Below are positions 1-8,997 of a DNA stretch of 24,436 bases, in pieces. The stretch spans positions 1-24,436 of IMG/VR virus record IMGVR_UViG_3300025011_000192; one strand, written 5' to 3'. A model generated the notes under the pieces. The model was not told the DNA's origin and ran no database searches. It was given only the letters and a program-made list of their open reading frames with translations. Source of the DNA: a virus. Position numbers and translations under genes: made by a program. Within the stretch, counting starts at the first letter, position 1. Each line of letters starts with the position of its first letter.

Positions 1-80
1 TCTCTAAGTTTATCTAGTGCATTATATATTTCTGTAACTTCTGGGTTATTTTCAATTAATGAATAAGTACTCTTGTTCAT
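1..80 (-). CDS. 5' end of an unknown small gene (partial at window edge)
   Basis: A reading frame opens with ATG at 80-78 and runs open to the window edge, giving 26 residues beginning MNKSTYSLIENNPEVTEIYN. The start is supported by an AAAGGA ribosome binding site about 8 nt upstream and by a consensus promoter at 258-286 aimed at it. No family is recognised from so short a segment. It is the first gene of the next leftward transcription unit, separated from the replication module by a 233-base leader. Confidence 0.6.
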   Translation of the reverse strand, partial: MNKSTYSLIENNPEVTEIYNALDKLR

Positions 81-257
81 ATTATATTTCCTTTTATTTA
101 ATTTGGTAAATCGTGACAAAACATCGAATTTATGCTGATATTGAAGATTGAAAAGTGTTGATTTATAAGGGTTTATGAGGTGTGTAGTTTTTGATAATTT
201 TGCAAAATCAACACTTTTAATTATTTTTGTTTATTTTTTAATTATTTTTCTATTTAT
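81..257 (-). other. Non-coding leader with long inverted repeat and palindrome
   Basis: This is the untranslated segment between the promoter at 258-286 and the partial gene starting at 80. It contains a perfect 14-bp inverted repeat, AAAAGTGTTGATTT at 151-164 and its complement at 205-218, with a 40-nt centre, and a perfect 12-bp palindrome ATTTTGCAAAAT at 197-208 overlapping the right arm. A copy of the dispersed TTGATTTATAAGGGTTT element lies at 158-179. In the transcript the arms could form a long-loop leader hairpin. As DNA they could be an operator or part of a replication origin. No ORF is seen in it. Confidence 0.6.
158..179 (+). repeat. Dispersed element copy 1 (TTGATTTATAAGGGTTT core)
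   Basis: A 22-nt segment that matches the minus strand at 21129-21108 at 21 of 22 positions. A more diverged copy is on the minus strand at 24362-24341. This copy is in the opposite orientation to the other two. It lacks their flanking ACAAACC/GGTTTGT arms and overlaps the left arm of the 14-bp inverted repeat of the leader. Confidence 0.6.
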
Positions 258-286
258 ATTATAAATGATTGATGAATATATGTCAA
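258..286 (-). promoter_or_regulatory. Consensus sigma-A promoter upstream of the leftmost gene
   Basis: Reading the minus strand, TTGACA (286-281) and TATAAT (263-258) are separated by exactly 17 nt, a perfect match to the vegetative sigma factor consensus. It lies just beyond the stop codon of the RecD-like helicase gene and points at the partial gene ending at 80. The -35 box is flanked by AATATA/TATATT arms, so it may also be an operator. Confidence 0.8.
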
Positions 287-313
287 TATATTTATTTTAG
301 TATTTTATTAAAA

Positions 314-3300
314 TTAATTAAATTCTTTTAGCCAAGTTTGTCTTGCAATGCTTTTATTATTATCAATACACTTTTTAAAAGCAGATGGTTCTGCTAATAA
401 TAATGCCTTTTTCTTTGCTCTGGTAAGCAGAGTATATAATAAACAAGCATCTAATAATATAGTATGAGTATTATCAACTATCCCAATAATAGTTTTATAA
501 CCTGAGCCTTGACAATTAGTACCTACAAAACCATTTTGAATAAATTGGTGTGTCTCAGGCATAGTTAAACAACAAGTCTCATGTTCTTCATTAATAATAT
601 TATCTATTTTGTCAATATAATTATTATTTATTAATCTATCTAAATTATTAATCAATACAATATCGTCATTTGTATATTTTATAGTAGTATTTTTTATTTC
701 ATTTAATAATTTATTTGCCATATCATATGTAATTTTATTTTTTACACTAGTTTTTATCATATTTTTATATAAATTATTATTTAATTTAATATGATATTTT
801 TCTATTAATAATCTTATCTTTTTAGGTATATATGGTATGGTTAATTTATCAGATGAATTAATATTTTCTCTAAAACATAATTCAAGTCTATCTTTTTTGA
901 ATTTAGAAACAAATCCTATATTATTATAAAATTTAATTGCATCTTTCCTATAAATATATAACATGTAACGATATTCATTTTTACTTTTGCTAGTACGTCC
1001 ATTTTTATATATTTTTGTAGAGCATATTATTCCCATATTTAATAAAATTATTTGAATTTGATTAATAATTTTTTTATCTTTAAAAGATAATTCTATATGA
1101 TCAAATTTATTTTCTTTTAAATTTACTGTCCCATCTTCAAATAAAGATTTTAAAAATGAACATTGATTTTCTTTTGTTGTTTGAAAAATAATATCAGGCA
1201 CATATTTTTTATGAGGTTGTATTCCATTTATATTTCTTAAAAAATTTACTATATAAGTAGAACGAATCTCATATTCATATACTTCTTCATATCTATTTTT
1301 TCTTACTTCTTCGTTTGTTCCAAATAACATATCACAAACATATTTAAATCTCTCAACTACGTCTTTGTGTTCTTTTGTAAAACGTATACCTTTATTAAAT
1401 ATTGTTCCATCTGCAACCATGAATCCTATAAATTCACTAAATAAAGTATCAATAATTGTTGGAATTTTATAAATACGATTATTATTATTTGTTGAATTTA
1501 AATCAATCATCCATTTTTTAGAAATATTAATTAAATTACCATATATATTTTGATTTTTTGATAAAACCAAATAGTCATCTATAGTGATATCTTTAACTTG
1601 TTTAAATACTAAATCTCCATTTGAATTTAATACTTGAAACCCATGATCTAATGTAGCAGTAACATTATATCCTTTTTTAGTAGTTATTTTTTTACATGGT
1701 AATATTGGATTGTTAATATAATGTGAAGGTTTTTCCATATATTCTCCATTGTAAATTTTTACTGTATTCTCATCTTTAATTTCATAATTTCCATATTCAT
1801 TATTATTTTGATTTAAACTATTTAATTCAATTATTCCGTTAGATGAATATAACATAGTATCCTTAGTTAAACATAAATGAACCGTAAGAGCATATGCAAA
1901 ATCAATTTGATCTAATTCATTTTTTGTATAATGTATAATTTTACTACCAGGATATTCTACTGAAAACATATTATAATCATTATCTCTTTCTTTTTCTTTA
2001 AATATATCAACAATATATCCTATTTCTCCATTAAATATATTTTTTTCATAATCATTTGTACGTTGAATTATTTTTGCACCAAGCTTATATTTAATATTCC
2101 CATATTTTAAATATGGTTTAGTATTATCAATTAAAACATCTTGTATTCTAATATTTATTTCTCTTGTACTATTAATACAATCTTCTCTTCTTGGAACTAT
2201 TATAATTGTATCATCTAACCCATCTTCTTCAATAGTCTTTAAATATGTTTTAATTGCAATATTATTTAATACATCACGTTCATTTCTAAACATATAATAC
2301 ATATCTTCTAATTCACCATGAATAATTTTAAATTCTGGTTTTTCAATTGGATTAATTCCTTCTCTTATTTTATTCGCATCCATAAGAATACCTGATTGTT
2401 CTGCTTGACGTAAAACCTTAGTTAATTCATTTATATTAAATATGTCTTTTTTGTCCAATAAATCACTAAATATATTTCCAAACCCAATAGGTGGTAATTG
2501 TCGATTATCTCCACACATAATAACTTTTGTTTCTGGTTTAATTGCTTGCAATAAATCATAAAACAATTTTGCATTAATCATACTACATTCGTCAATTAAA
2601 ATAACATCAAGTGGTAATGGATTATCTTTATTATATTTGAATTCATTTAAACTTTTTGCCCCCAACATACGGTGAATAGTTGATGCAAAAAATCCAGTTG
2701 CTTCAGTAATACGTTGTGCTGCTTTAGCACTTAAAGCAACAGCACCAATAGAATATCCAAAATTTTTATATATTTTAAGCAATGCTCTTGTTAATGTTGT
2801 CTTACTTACTCCTGCTTTCCCATAAATTACAGCAATTTTATCTTTCAAAGATTTTCTAATAACATCAATTTGATGATCTAAAAATTCAAATCCTTGTTCA
2901 TCCTCTGCTTCTTTTATACTTTTTAGTATAATATCTTCATTAATTACTTTAGTATCTTCATATGAATTTATTAACTTTAATTTTTTAAAAACCATTTCTT
3001 CAATAATTCTATAATATTTTAATCCTATTCTGTCATCTTCTATATATAACATTGTTTTTGTTTCTTTTTCTATATCTATAATTTTTTCAAATAATTCCTC
3101 ACATTCAGGTATATTATCTCTTACTGCTGATTCTAAAACTTGTTGGTAAACCCATGTATGACCTACTTTTTCACCAATTTCTTCAAGATAATATCTTAAA
3201 TACGCATAAACTCTTTTATTAGATATTCTCATTTCTGGTTTTAATTTTATCGCAAAACCATCAACTTTTTTAAATCCTAATCCTTTAATTTTAGTTAATA

Positions 3301-3904
3301 CATATGGATTATCATTTAATTTTTGTTTTAATAATTCAGGGTTAGGTTCATTATCTAATAATTTTTTAATCATTGTATATGTAACACCTATTGGTTGAAG
3401 CATAATTAAAATATCAGATATTATATAATTATCAAGTATTTTATTTTTAATTAAATTCCAAGTATACTCTTTAATTCCTCTAGTTTTATTTAAATCAATA
3501 TCACAATTACCATTAATAACATCAATTACTACATTAGGATATGCTTCAATTAAAGTATTTGCTTGATTAGGAGTAGTAATTGATTGTAAAAATTTTCTTT
3601 GATCTTCAATATTTTTAGGTTTAACTGATGAAACCATACCCATAGTAGGATTATATGTATAATTTTTATACTTTTTATTATACTCAAGTTTTGCAGAAAC
3701 TTTATAATCAGCACCAATATAAAGTTTCTGCATTTTACCAACTAATTTACCTGTTTTTAATTCTTCTCCTATGAATGGATTTTCATTTTTTTCATACTTA
3801 GGTATATTGTCTAAAGTTGAAAATTCATAACAACCCCAATTTGATTCTTCAAAATATCTTACTTCATGAATAGGTGTTAAATTAAATTCAATATATTCTT
3901 CCAT
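314..3904 (-). CDS. RecD2-like SF1B DNA helicase interrupted by an intein
   Basis: This is a 1196-residue precursor. The host protein is a superfamily 1B helicase of the RecD2/TraA type, expected to translocate 5'-3' and unwind phage DNA during replication or recombination. Visible features are an N-terminal region with a helix-hairpin-helix-like KIKGLGFKKVDGF (205-217), a P-loop GKAGVSKT (362-369), Walker B LIDECSM (436-442), motif III GDNRQLPP (465-472), and conserved motifs near the C terminus: YALTVHL before the intein, CQGSGYK after it, then LLYTLLTRAKK. Residues 678-1130 are an intein inserted in the TVHxxQGS motif; splicing would leave a protein of about 743 residues. ATG at 3904 has GGAG 8 nt upstream, overlapping the TAG stop of dnaE. 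The P-loop has Ser where GKT/S loops usually have Gly before Lys. Confidence 0.92.
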   Translation of the reverse strand: MEEYIEFNLTPIHEVRYFEESNWGCYEFSTLDNIPKYEKNENPFIGEELKTGKLVGKMQKLYIGADYKVSAKLEYNKKYKNYTYNPTMGMVSSVKPKNIEDQRKFLQSITTPNQANTLIEAYPNVVIDVINGNCDIDLNKTRGIKEYTWNLIKNKILDNYIISDILIMLQPIGVTYTMIKKLLDNEPNPELLKQKLNDNPYVLTKIKGLGFKKVDGFAIKLKPEMRISNKRVYAYLRYYLEEIGEKVGHTWVYQQVLESAVRDNIPECEELFEKIIDIEKETKTMLYIEDDRIGLKYYRIIEEMVFKKLKLINSYEDTKVINEDIILKSIKEAEDEQGFEFLDHQIDVIRKSLKDKIAVIYGKAGVSKTTLTRALLKIYKNFGYSIGAVALSAKAAQRITEATGFFASTIHRMLGAKSLNEFKYNKDNPLPLDVILIDECSMINAKLFYDLLQAIKPETKVIMCGDNRQLPPIGFGNIFSDLLDKKDIFNINELTKVLRQAEQSGILMDANKIREGINPIEKPEFKIIHGELEDMYYMFRNERDVLNNIAIKTYLKTIEEDGLDDTIIIVPRREDCINSTREINIRIQDVLIDNTKPYLKYGNIKYKLGAKIIQRTNDYEKNIFNGEIGYIVDIFKEKERDNDYNMFSVEYPGSKIIHYTKNELDQIDFAYALTVHLCLTKDTMLYSSNGIIELNSLNQNNNEYGNYEIKDENTVKIYNGEYMEKPSHYINNPILPCKKITTKKGYNVTATLDHGFQVLNSNGDLVFKQVKDITIDDYLVLSKNQNIYGNLINISKKWMIDLNSTNNNNRIYKIPTIIDTLFSEFIGFMVADGTIFNKGIRFTKEHKDVVERFKYVCDMLFGTNEEVRKNRYEEVYEYEIRSTYIVNFLRNINGIQPHKKYVPDIIFQTTKENQCSFLKSLFEDGTVNLKENKFDHIELSFKDKKIINQIQIILLNMGIICSTKIYKNGRTSKSKNEYRYMLYIYRKDAIKFYNNIGFVSKFKKDRLELCFRENINSSDKLTIPYIPKKIRLLIEKYHIKLNNNLYKNMIKTSVKNKITYDMANKLLNEIKNTTIKYTNDDIVLINNLDRLINNNYIDKIDNIINEEHETCCLTMPETHQFIQNGFVGTNCQGSGYKTIIGIVDNTHTILLDACLLYTLLTRAKKKALLLAEPSAFKKCIDNNKSIARQTWLKEFN
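515..1873 (-). other. Intein with LAGLIDADG homing endonuclease domain
   Basis: Residues C678 to N1130 of the helicase precursor (453 residues) form an in-frame intein. Splicing blocks are visible: Cys1 at CLTKDTML, block B with TLDH (751-754), block F CCLTMPETHQFIQNGF (1111-1126), and the terminal Asn1130 followed by Cys1131 as the +1 nucleophile. The central endonuclease domain carries two LAGLIDADG-type helices, FIGFMVADGT (825-834) and FLKSLFEDGT (917-926), both with the acidic residue intact, so it looks active. The penultimate residue is Thr (GTN|C) rather than the usual His. It sits in a conserved helicase motif, so the helicase probably needs splicing to work. Confidence 0.93.
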
Positions 3905-3914
3905 TTTATATCTC

Positions 3915-6900
3915 CTATAACATTTTTATTTTCTTATCAATCAACCATTTTTCATATGTTTTTATTGATTCTACAAAGAATTGCCCTTCTCTTTTTCTAC
4001 CTAATATTGCTAAACTATTGCCTTTTTTAATTAAATCATTAAATTCTTTATATTTACTTGCCCAACAAGTTGCCTCAATAATTCCATAAGGAGTATATAA
4101 ATCTAAATATGCAAAAGCATTATTATTTTTATCTTTTTTCCTTTTAATATCTACAATAACACATATAACAGTTGCTTTTTTACCACTTTCAACTTCATCC
4201 CAAGGAGTTACATATTTATATGCTTCCTTTAAAGGATTATATGTAATAAACATGGATAATGTTTCAAATTCCCACATAAATTCATCTTGTAGATATTTTA
4301 AAGAAAATTCATTAATATATTTTTGTCTTTCATTTTCTTTCTTGAATACTCTATCTACTTCTTCATTATTAAATTTAATTTTTCTTAATTGATTAAATAA
4401 TTTAATTCTTTCTTTTTTATTTTTTATAATATCAGTATCAATACCCCATATTTCTTTTAATTCTTTTACTGACCCAAAAGATTTTCTTTCTTGAAAAACT
4501 TCATCTTTATAGTCATTTTCAAATAAAATATTTGCGTATTTTGTTAAAAATTCTCTTTTGTTTTTTGTTGGGAAAGAACCACTTTTAGCAAGTTTAATTA
4601 TTACTCCTTTACCTATTTTCCCAGCATCTTTTATTTTTAATAAAAAACTATCAAAACTATCATATTTCCTATTTTCTATAATAGAATCTACTACTGCATC
4701 TCCTATCCCTTTAATGGCATATAATCCAAATAATATTTTATTTTTTTCTTTTATTGCTGTAAATTCTTTTCCTGATAAATTAATATTAGGTGGAGAAACA
4801 TTAATGCCTAACCTATGACATTCATTTATAAATACACTTAATTTTGATATATTATCACTTTTTGCAGTTAAACATGCAGTCATAAAATATAGAGGGTAAT
4901 GTGTTTTTAAATAAGCAGTAAGATAACTTAGTAAACTATAAGCAACGGCATGACCTCGATTAAAAGAATAATTTGCCTGTTTTTGCATTAATTCCCATAT
5001 TTCATTTATTTGTTCTTCATCCCATCCTTTATTAAATAAACCTTCTTTAAATTTTATTGATAGTTTTTTCATTGTTTCTTTTTCTTTATGTCCTATTGCT
5101 CTTCTTGCATTATCTACTTCTTCTTCAGGAAAACCTGCATATCTAAATAATTGCAATGCTTGTTCTTGATAAAGTAATACATATTGTGTTTTATTAAATA
5201 CTTGTTTTAAATCTTCATGTAATACTTCAACATCATTGGGATATTTTTTATTTTTACAATAATCAGGAAAATTATCTTTTGTTCCTGGCCTATTGGCAGC
5301 GTTAATAACTATGACATCTTCTACATTATCAACTTCTGCTTCTACACACATTTTTCTTGCCTCTGCCGACTCCATTTGAAATATACCAACAGTATTACCA
5401 GTCTTATATATTTCATCATATACTTTTTGGTCTGATAAATTTAAATGGTCTATATTAACATCTTCCCAAGTTAATCCAGACATTTTTAAAGTATCATCAA
5501 TTATATCTACAGTTTCAAGTCCAAGATAATCCATTTTAGTTAAACCTAAATCATCCATTGCCGAGTGCATTTCAAGTTGAATCATAATATTATCATCAGA
5601 ATCATAACATACAGGACAGTATTCTATTATAGGGTTTGGAGTGATAATTGTCCCTGCTGCATGTCTACCCATACTTTTAGGCAATCCTTCAAGTTCCATA
5701 ACATATTTAAACCATAATGGATATTCTTCATAAATTTCTTTTAATTTTAAATTTTTAAATAAAATATCTCTTAATAATACTTCTTTCTCTTCTTCCTCTC
5801 CTAAATCATTTATTGTCTTAATTGTAGGAATCATTTTTGCAACTTCATCACGCATTTTGTAAGGAATTTTACCTTTATACTCTTCATATTTCTCATCTAA
5901 AACTTTACCAATATCTCTTATTGCTACTTTTGTGCTTAATGTATTAAAAGTAGCAATAGGTGCAACATTACCTTTACCAAATAATTCCTCTGATATATCA
6001 ATAAATTCTTTTCTTCTCTTTTTTGATATATCCCAATCAAAATCTCCGACAGATTTTCTTCCCAAATTAGCAAATCTAGAAAAATCTAAATCCCAACGAA
6101 TACTATCAATTTGAGTTACACCTAACATATAAAGACATAAACAATTTGCTCCAGATCCTCTACTATATCCTCTTGGGATATTACGTTTATTTGCTTCTTC
6201 TGCTAACATATATAACATAATAAAATAATCAGTATAATTTAATGTATATAAAATAGGTAATTCCATTTCAATTCTATCTTTTCTTATCTCTCTATCTTTA
6301 GAAGATAAATGAGAAAATTTTTTATCAAAATTTTTAAAAATTAAGTATTTTAGATATTCTTTATTTGTTTTAAATCCTTCCTGTATTTGTATTTTTGGCA
6401 TTACAACACCATTATTTAATCCAATATCTATGTTTTCAATCATATTTGAAATTAAATTAGTTTCATTTATACCTTTATCTATAATTTCTTTAGAATAATA
6501 TTTTCCTAAAATAACATAAACATCTGAATCTTTTTGTAAATAACAATCAGTATAACTTTCTCCTACTTCTCTACCTTCTCCTATTTCTACAAATATTGCA
6601 TGTGTATTTATCTGATCTTTACTAATCATATGTGCATCTGTAGTAATAACATAAGGTAAGTTATATTTTTGAGAAAAATTATAAATTTTTTCATTGGCAA
6701 ATATTTGTCCTTCAGTATCATGAGATTGAATTTCACATGATACATAATCAAATATATATTGTAATTTTTTAATAAATTCTAATGATTCTTCTTCTTTATC
6801 TTTTGTTAAATATCTACTTAATCTTCCTGCTTGGCAAGCAGTAAGACATATTAAACCTTCACCGAATTTATTTTCTTGAATCCAATCTAAAGATACTCTT

Positions 6901-7250
6901 GGTTTTTTATAAAACCCTTCTGTTTGTGCTATTGAAACTATTTTAAATAAATTTTGTAACCCAATTTTATTTTTTGCTAAAAGTATTAAATGATATCTTG
7001 GTTGTTGATATTCTTTTGTATCGCTTTTTTCATACATATTATCTGTTTCATAAATTTCACATCCAATAATAGGTTTAATATTACTTTTATTGCACACTTT
7101 AACAAAATCAACAAAAGAAGTCATAAGTCCATGATTAGTTGTTGCTATAGCAGATTGATTATTATTTTTTGCAAATTCTACTATTTTTTCAACTGTTGCA
7201 ATAGAATCTAATAATGATGCTTTTGCATCATGAACATGAAGGTTAATCAT
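3915..7250 (-). CDS. dnaE: DNA polymerase III alpha subunit, DnaE type
   Basis: A 1111-residue replicative DNA polymerase of family C. The N-terminal PHP domain begins MINLHVHDA and includes CEIY and TTDAH; the usual TDHG motif is TNHG here. The polymerase palm carries SRGSG (363-367), DFDWD (403-407, matching the first two catalytic aspartates), a KMDYLGLET segment (third Asp near 574) and FNRGHAVAYS (763-772). A helix-hairpin-helix lies near 847-873 and a C-terminal OB domain at about 1016-1097. No proofreading exonuclease insertion is seen, so it is DnaE rather than PolC. ATG at 7250 is chosen over an upstream TTG at 7274 because GGGAGAGG lies about 6 nt before it. The gene overlaps the recJ-like gene by 8 nt, suggesting translational coupling. 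Confidence 0.95.
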   Translation of the reverse strand: MINLHVHDAKASLLDSIATVEKIVEFAKNNNQSAIATTNHGLMTSFVDFVKVCNKSNIKPIIGCEIYETDNMYEKSDTKEYQQPRYHLILLAKNKIGLQNLFKIVSIAQTEGFYKKPRVSLDWIQENKFGEGLICLTACQAGRLSRYLTKDKEEESLEFIKKLQYIFDYVSCEIQSHDTEGQIFANEKIYNFSQKYNLPYVITTDAHMISKDQINTHAIFVEIGEGREVGESYTDCYLQKDSDVYVILGKYYSKEIIDKGINETNLISNMIENIDIGLNNGVVMPKIQIQEGFKTNKEYLKYLIFKNFDKKFSHLSSKDREIRKDRIEMELPILYTLNYTDYFIMLYMLAEEANKRNIPRGYSRGSGANCLCLYMLGVTQIDSIRWDLDFSRFANLGRKSVGDFDWDISKKRRKEFIDISEELFGKGNVAPIATFNTLSTKVAIRDIGKVLDEKYEEYKGKIPYKMRDEVAKMIPTIKTINDLGEEEEKEVLLRDILFKNLKLKEIYEEYPLWFKYVMELEGLPKSMGRHAAGTIITPNPIIEYCPVCYDSDDNIMIQLEMHSAMDDLGLTKMDYLGLETVDIIDDTLKMSGLTWEDVNIDHLNLSDQKVYDEIYKTGNTVGIFQMESAEARKMCVEAEVDNVEDVIVINAANRPGTKDNFPDYCKNKKYPNDVEVLHEDLKQVFNKTQYVLLYQEQALQLFRYAGFPEEEVDNARRAIGHKEKETMKKLSIKFKEGLFNKGWDEEQINEIWELMQKQANYSFNRGHAVAYSLLSYLTAYLKTHYPLYFMTACLTAKSDNISKLSVFINECHRLGINVSPPNINLSGKEFTAIKEKNKILFGLYAIKGIGDAVVDSIIENRKYDSFDSFLLKIKDAGKIGKGVIIKLAKSGSFPTKNKREFLTKYANILFENDYKDEVFQERKSFGSVKELKEIWGIDTDIIKNKKERIKLFNQLRKIKFNNEEVDRVFKKENERQKYINEFSLKYLQDEFMWEFETLSMFITYNPLKEAYKYVTPWDEVESGKKATVICVIVDIKRKKDKNNNAFAYLDLYTPYGIIEATCWASKYKEFNDLIKKGNSLAILGRKREGQFFVESIKTYEKWLIDKKIKML

Positions 7251-8985
7251 CAAATACCCTCTCCCATGCCTCAATAATTATTTGTGGACTTAAAATTCCT
7301 TTAAAATTATTTATTCCACATTTTCCAATTAGGTTTAATATAATACTATCACTCATATCTTCCCAATCATTTAACCATTTTAATACTACATCATTTTCAT
7401 CTAATTTAAATTTTAAAAATGATATTTCATCATTATAAATAAATTTTAAAGTTTTACTATCTTTACCCATTAAAGATATATCATTTTTATGTACTATTAT
7501 ATTTTTAATTGTTGTTAAAGATTCTTTAATCCCTTGTCCATATATAGATTTTAATTCTTCCATTGATTTAATAAAACTAATGTCTAAATCATCAATATCA
7601 ATAATAAAATCAACTTCATAATAATAAGAAAAATCAACATCTTTTAATTGTTTGTTAATTAATTTAATTACATTTTGAATATTATCTTTATGTATTTCTG
7701 CACCAAATGCCCCTGCATGACCAGTTACGTATGTAAACATATTTGTATCTTGCAAGAATTGTTTTAAATCATTAATTGGACTTCCGTTAATATTCCTTCC
7801 TGATCCTGCATAATAATCAGGTTTATCTTTAACTTTCCTTAATAATAAACATGGTTTATGATATTTACTTGCAATATTCATTGTAACTAAACCTGTAAGA
7901 CTTTCATTTAACTTATCCGTAATATTTGCAATAATTATTTTATTATTGTGATAACCTTTTTCTTCTATGTATTCAAGTATTTTTTCGACATCTTTATTTT
8001 TAGAATTATTTTGTCTTTGTTTTGCATTTGCACATAGTCTTGCTACTCTAGTATATATATCTTCTATAATTAATTCTGGTTCAGGATCATTTTTAGATTT
8101 TCTACGTGGTTTGTATTCAAATATTTCATCTGTTTCAATAAATGCTCTAAATAACATATCTTTTTCATCATAATCACCTGCACGAATAAGAGCATTTATT
8201 AATGGTACTATATAAAATTGAATATTAGTAATTGAAATATTTCCGTTTATTGAATATGATTGTTTATCTATTAATGCTTTAAATAATTTACTTCTTATTT
8301 TAGAAAGTCCTTTTTCAATAAGTCTTTTTGTTTCAAACTTTTTAATATCCATACTATCTCCAATAAGACCTAAAGCAACTAAATCAATAAAGTTATCTGA
8401 ATAATCATACCACAATTCTTCATCAAGTGCTTGAAGGAATTTTAGTACAACAGCACATCCAGCAATTGATTTATTTTTATAATTACAATTTTGTGGGTTA
8501 ACTACAATAGCATAAGTATTTTGTTTTTCAATTTCATGATGATCTAAAATAATAATATCAATACCTTTTTCTTTTAACTCTTTACATTGATCAACATCAT
8601 TACTAGAAGCGTCTGGAATAATAAGTAAATTAATATTTTCAGGAATATTAATATCATCTGAAATACCATGTTGTTTTTTTGAATGTATAGAATATGTTAA
8701 TTTAATGTTTGGTTTAATTAATTTTAAATATTTATACATCATACTAGCAGAAGTGTTTCCATCTACATCTGGATCTACAATAATATGTATTTCACTATCA
8801 TTTTCTAAATGCCATAATAAACATTTAACTGCATCATAAATATTATCTAATTCACTAAAATGATATAAATAACTATCATCTAGATTTAAATATTTTTTTG
8901 TATTTTTAATTCCTCTATTTTTAAGTACAGTTTCTTTAGGATTATAAATGTCATTTAAACTATTTTCAATTAAATTATATCTCAT
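7243..8985 (-). CDS. recJ: RecJ-like single-strand DNA-specific exonuclease (DHH family)
   Basis: A 580-residue DHH/DHHA1 phosphoesterase, expected to degrade single-stranded DNA 5'-3' in recombination, repair or primer processing. Metal-binding motifs appear in order: DPDVDG (71-76), PDASS (124-128), LDHHE (147-151) and GLIGDSMD (206-213). The DHHA1 part has GSGRNI (394-399) and GHAGAFGAEI (422-431). The length matches bacterial RecJ, and the C-terminal 140 residues would be the OB region. ATG at 8985 follows AAAGGAG at about 6 nt. It lies between primase (12-nt gap) and dnaE (8-nt overlap) in the replication operon. From memory, SPbeta YorK is the comparable gene. Confidence 0.93.
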   Translation of the reverse strand: MRYNLIENSLNDIYNPKETVLKNRGIKNTKKYLNLDDSYLYHFSELDNIYDAVKCLLWHLENDSEIHIIVDPDVDGNTSASMMYKYLKLIKPNIKLTYSIHSKKQHGISDDINIPENINLLIIPDASSNDVDQCKELKEKGIDIIILDHHEIEKQNTYAIVVNPQNCNYKNKSIAGCAVVLKFLQALDEELWYDYSDNFIDLVALGLIGDSMDIKKFETKRLIEKGLSKIRSKLFKALIDKQSYSINGNISITNIQFYIVPLINALIRAGDYDEKDMLFRAFIETDEIFEYKPRRKSKNDPEPELIIEDIYTRVARLCANAKQRQNNSKNKDVEKILEYIEEKGYHNNKIIIANITDKLNESLTGLVTMNIASKYHKPCLLLRKVKDKPDYYAGSGRNINGSPINDLKQFLQDTNMFTYVTGHAGAFGAEIHKDNIQNVIKLINKQLKDVDFSYYYEVDFIIDIDDLDISFIKSMEELKSIYGQGIKESLTTIKNIIVHKNDISLMGKDSKTLKFIYNDEISFLKFKLDENDVVLKWLNDWEDMSDSIILNLIGKCGINNFKGILSPQIIIEAWERVFDD

Positions 8986-8997
8986 TAATTACTCCTT

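Noticed and set aside
3550-3741. 63-codon minus-strand ORF in another frame of the helicase gene
   Set aside because: It lies wholly within a strongly supported gene and its protein is low-complexity Ile/Leu/Lys/Asn; it is an out-of-frame shadow.
4558-4818. Plus-strand ORF inside the polymerase gene, and similar ORFs at 5932, 6990, 7967, 11626, 12490, 13658, 15300, 16995, 17820, 20909 and 23019
   Set aside because: They lie opposite well-supported minus-strand genes or run across their ends, lack ribosome binding sites and recognisable domains, and are expected by chance in AT-rich DNA read antisense.
7251-7274. Longer start (TTG at 7274) for the polymerase gene
   Set aside because: The extra eight residues are translated from the ribosome binding site itself; ATG at 7250 has GGGAGAGG at the right distance and begins with the conserved PHP sequence.
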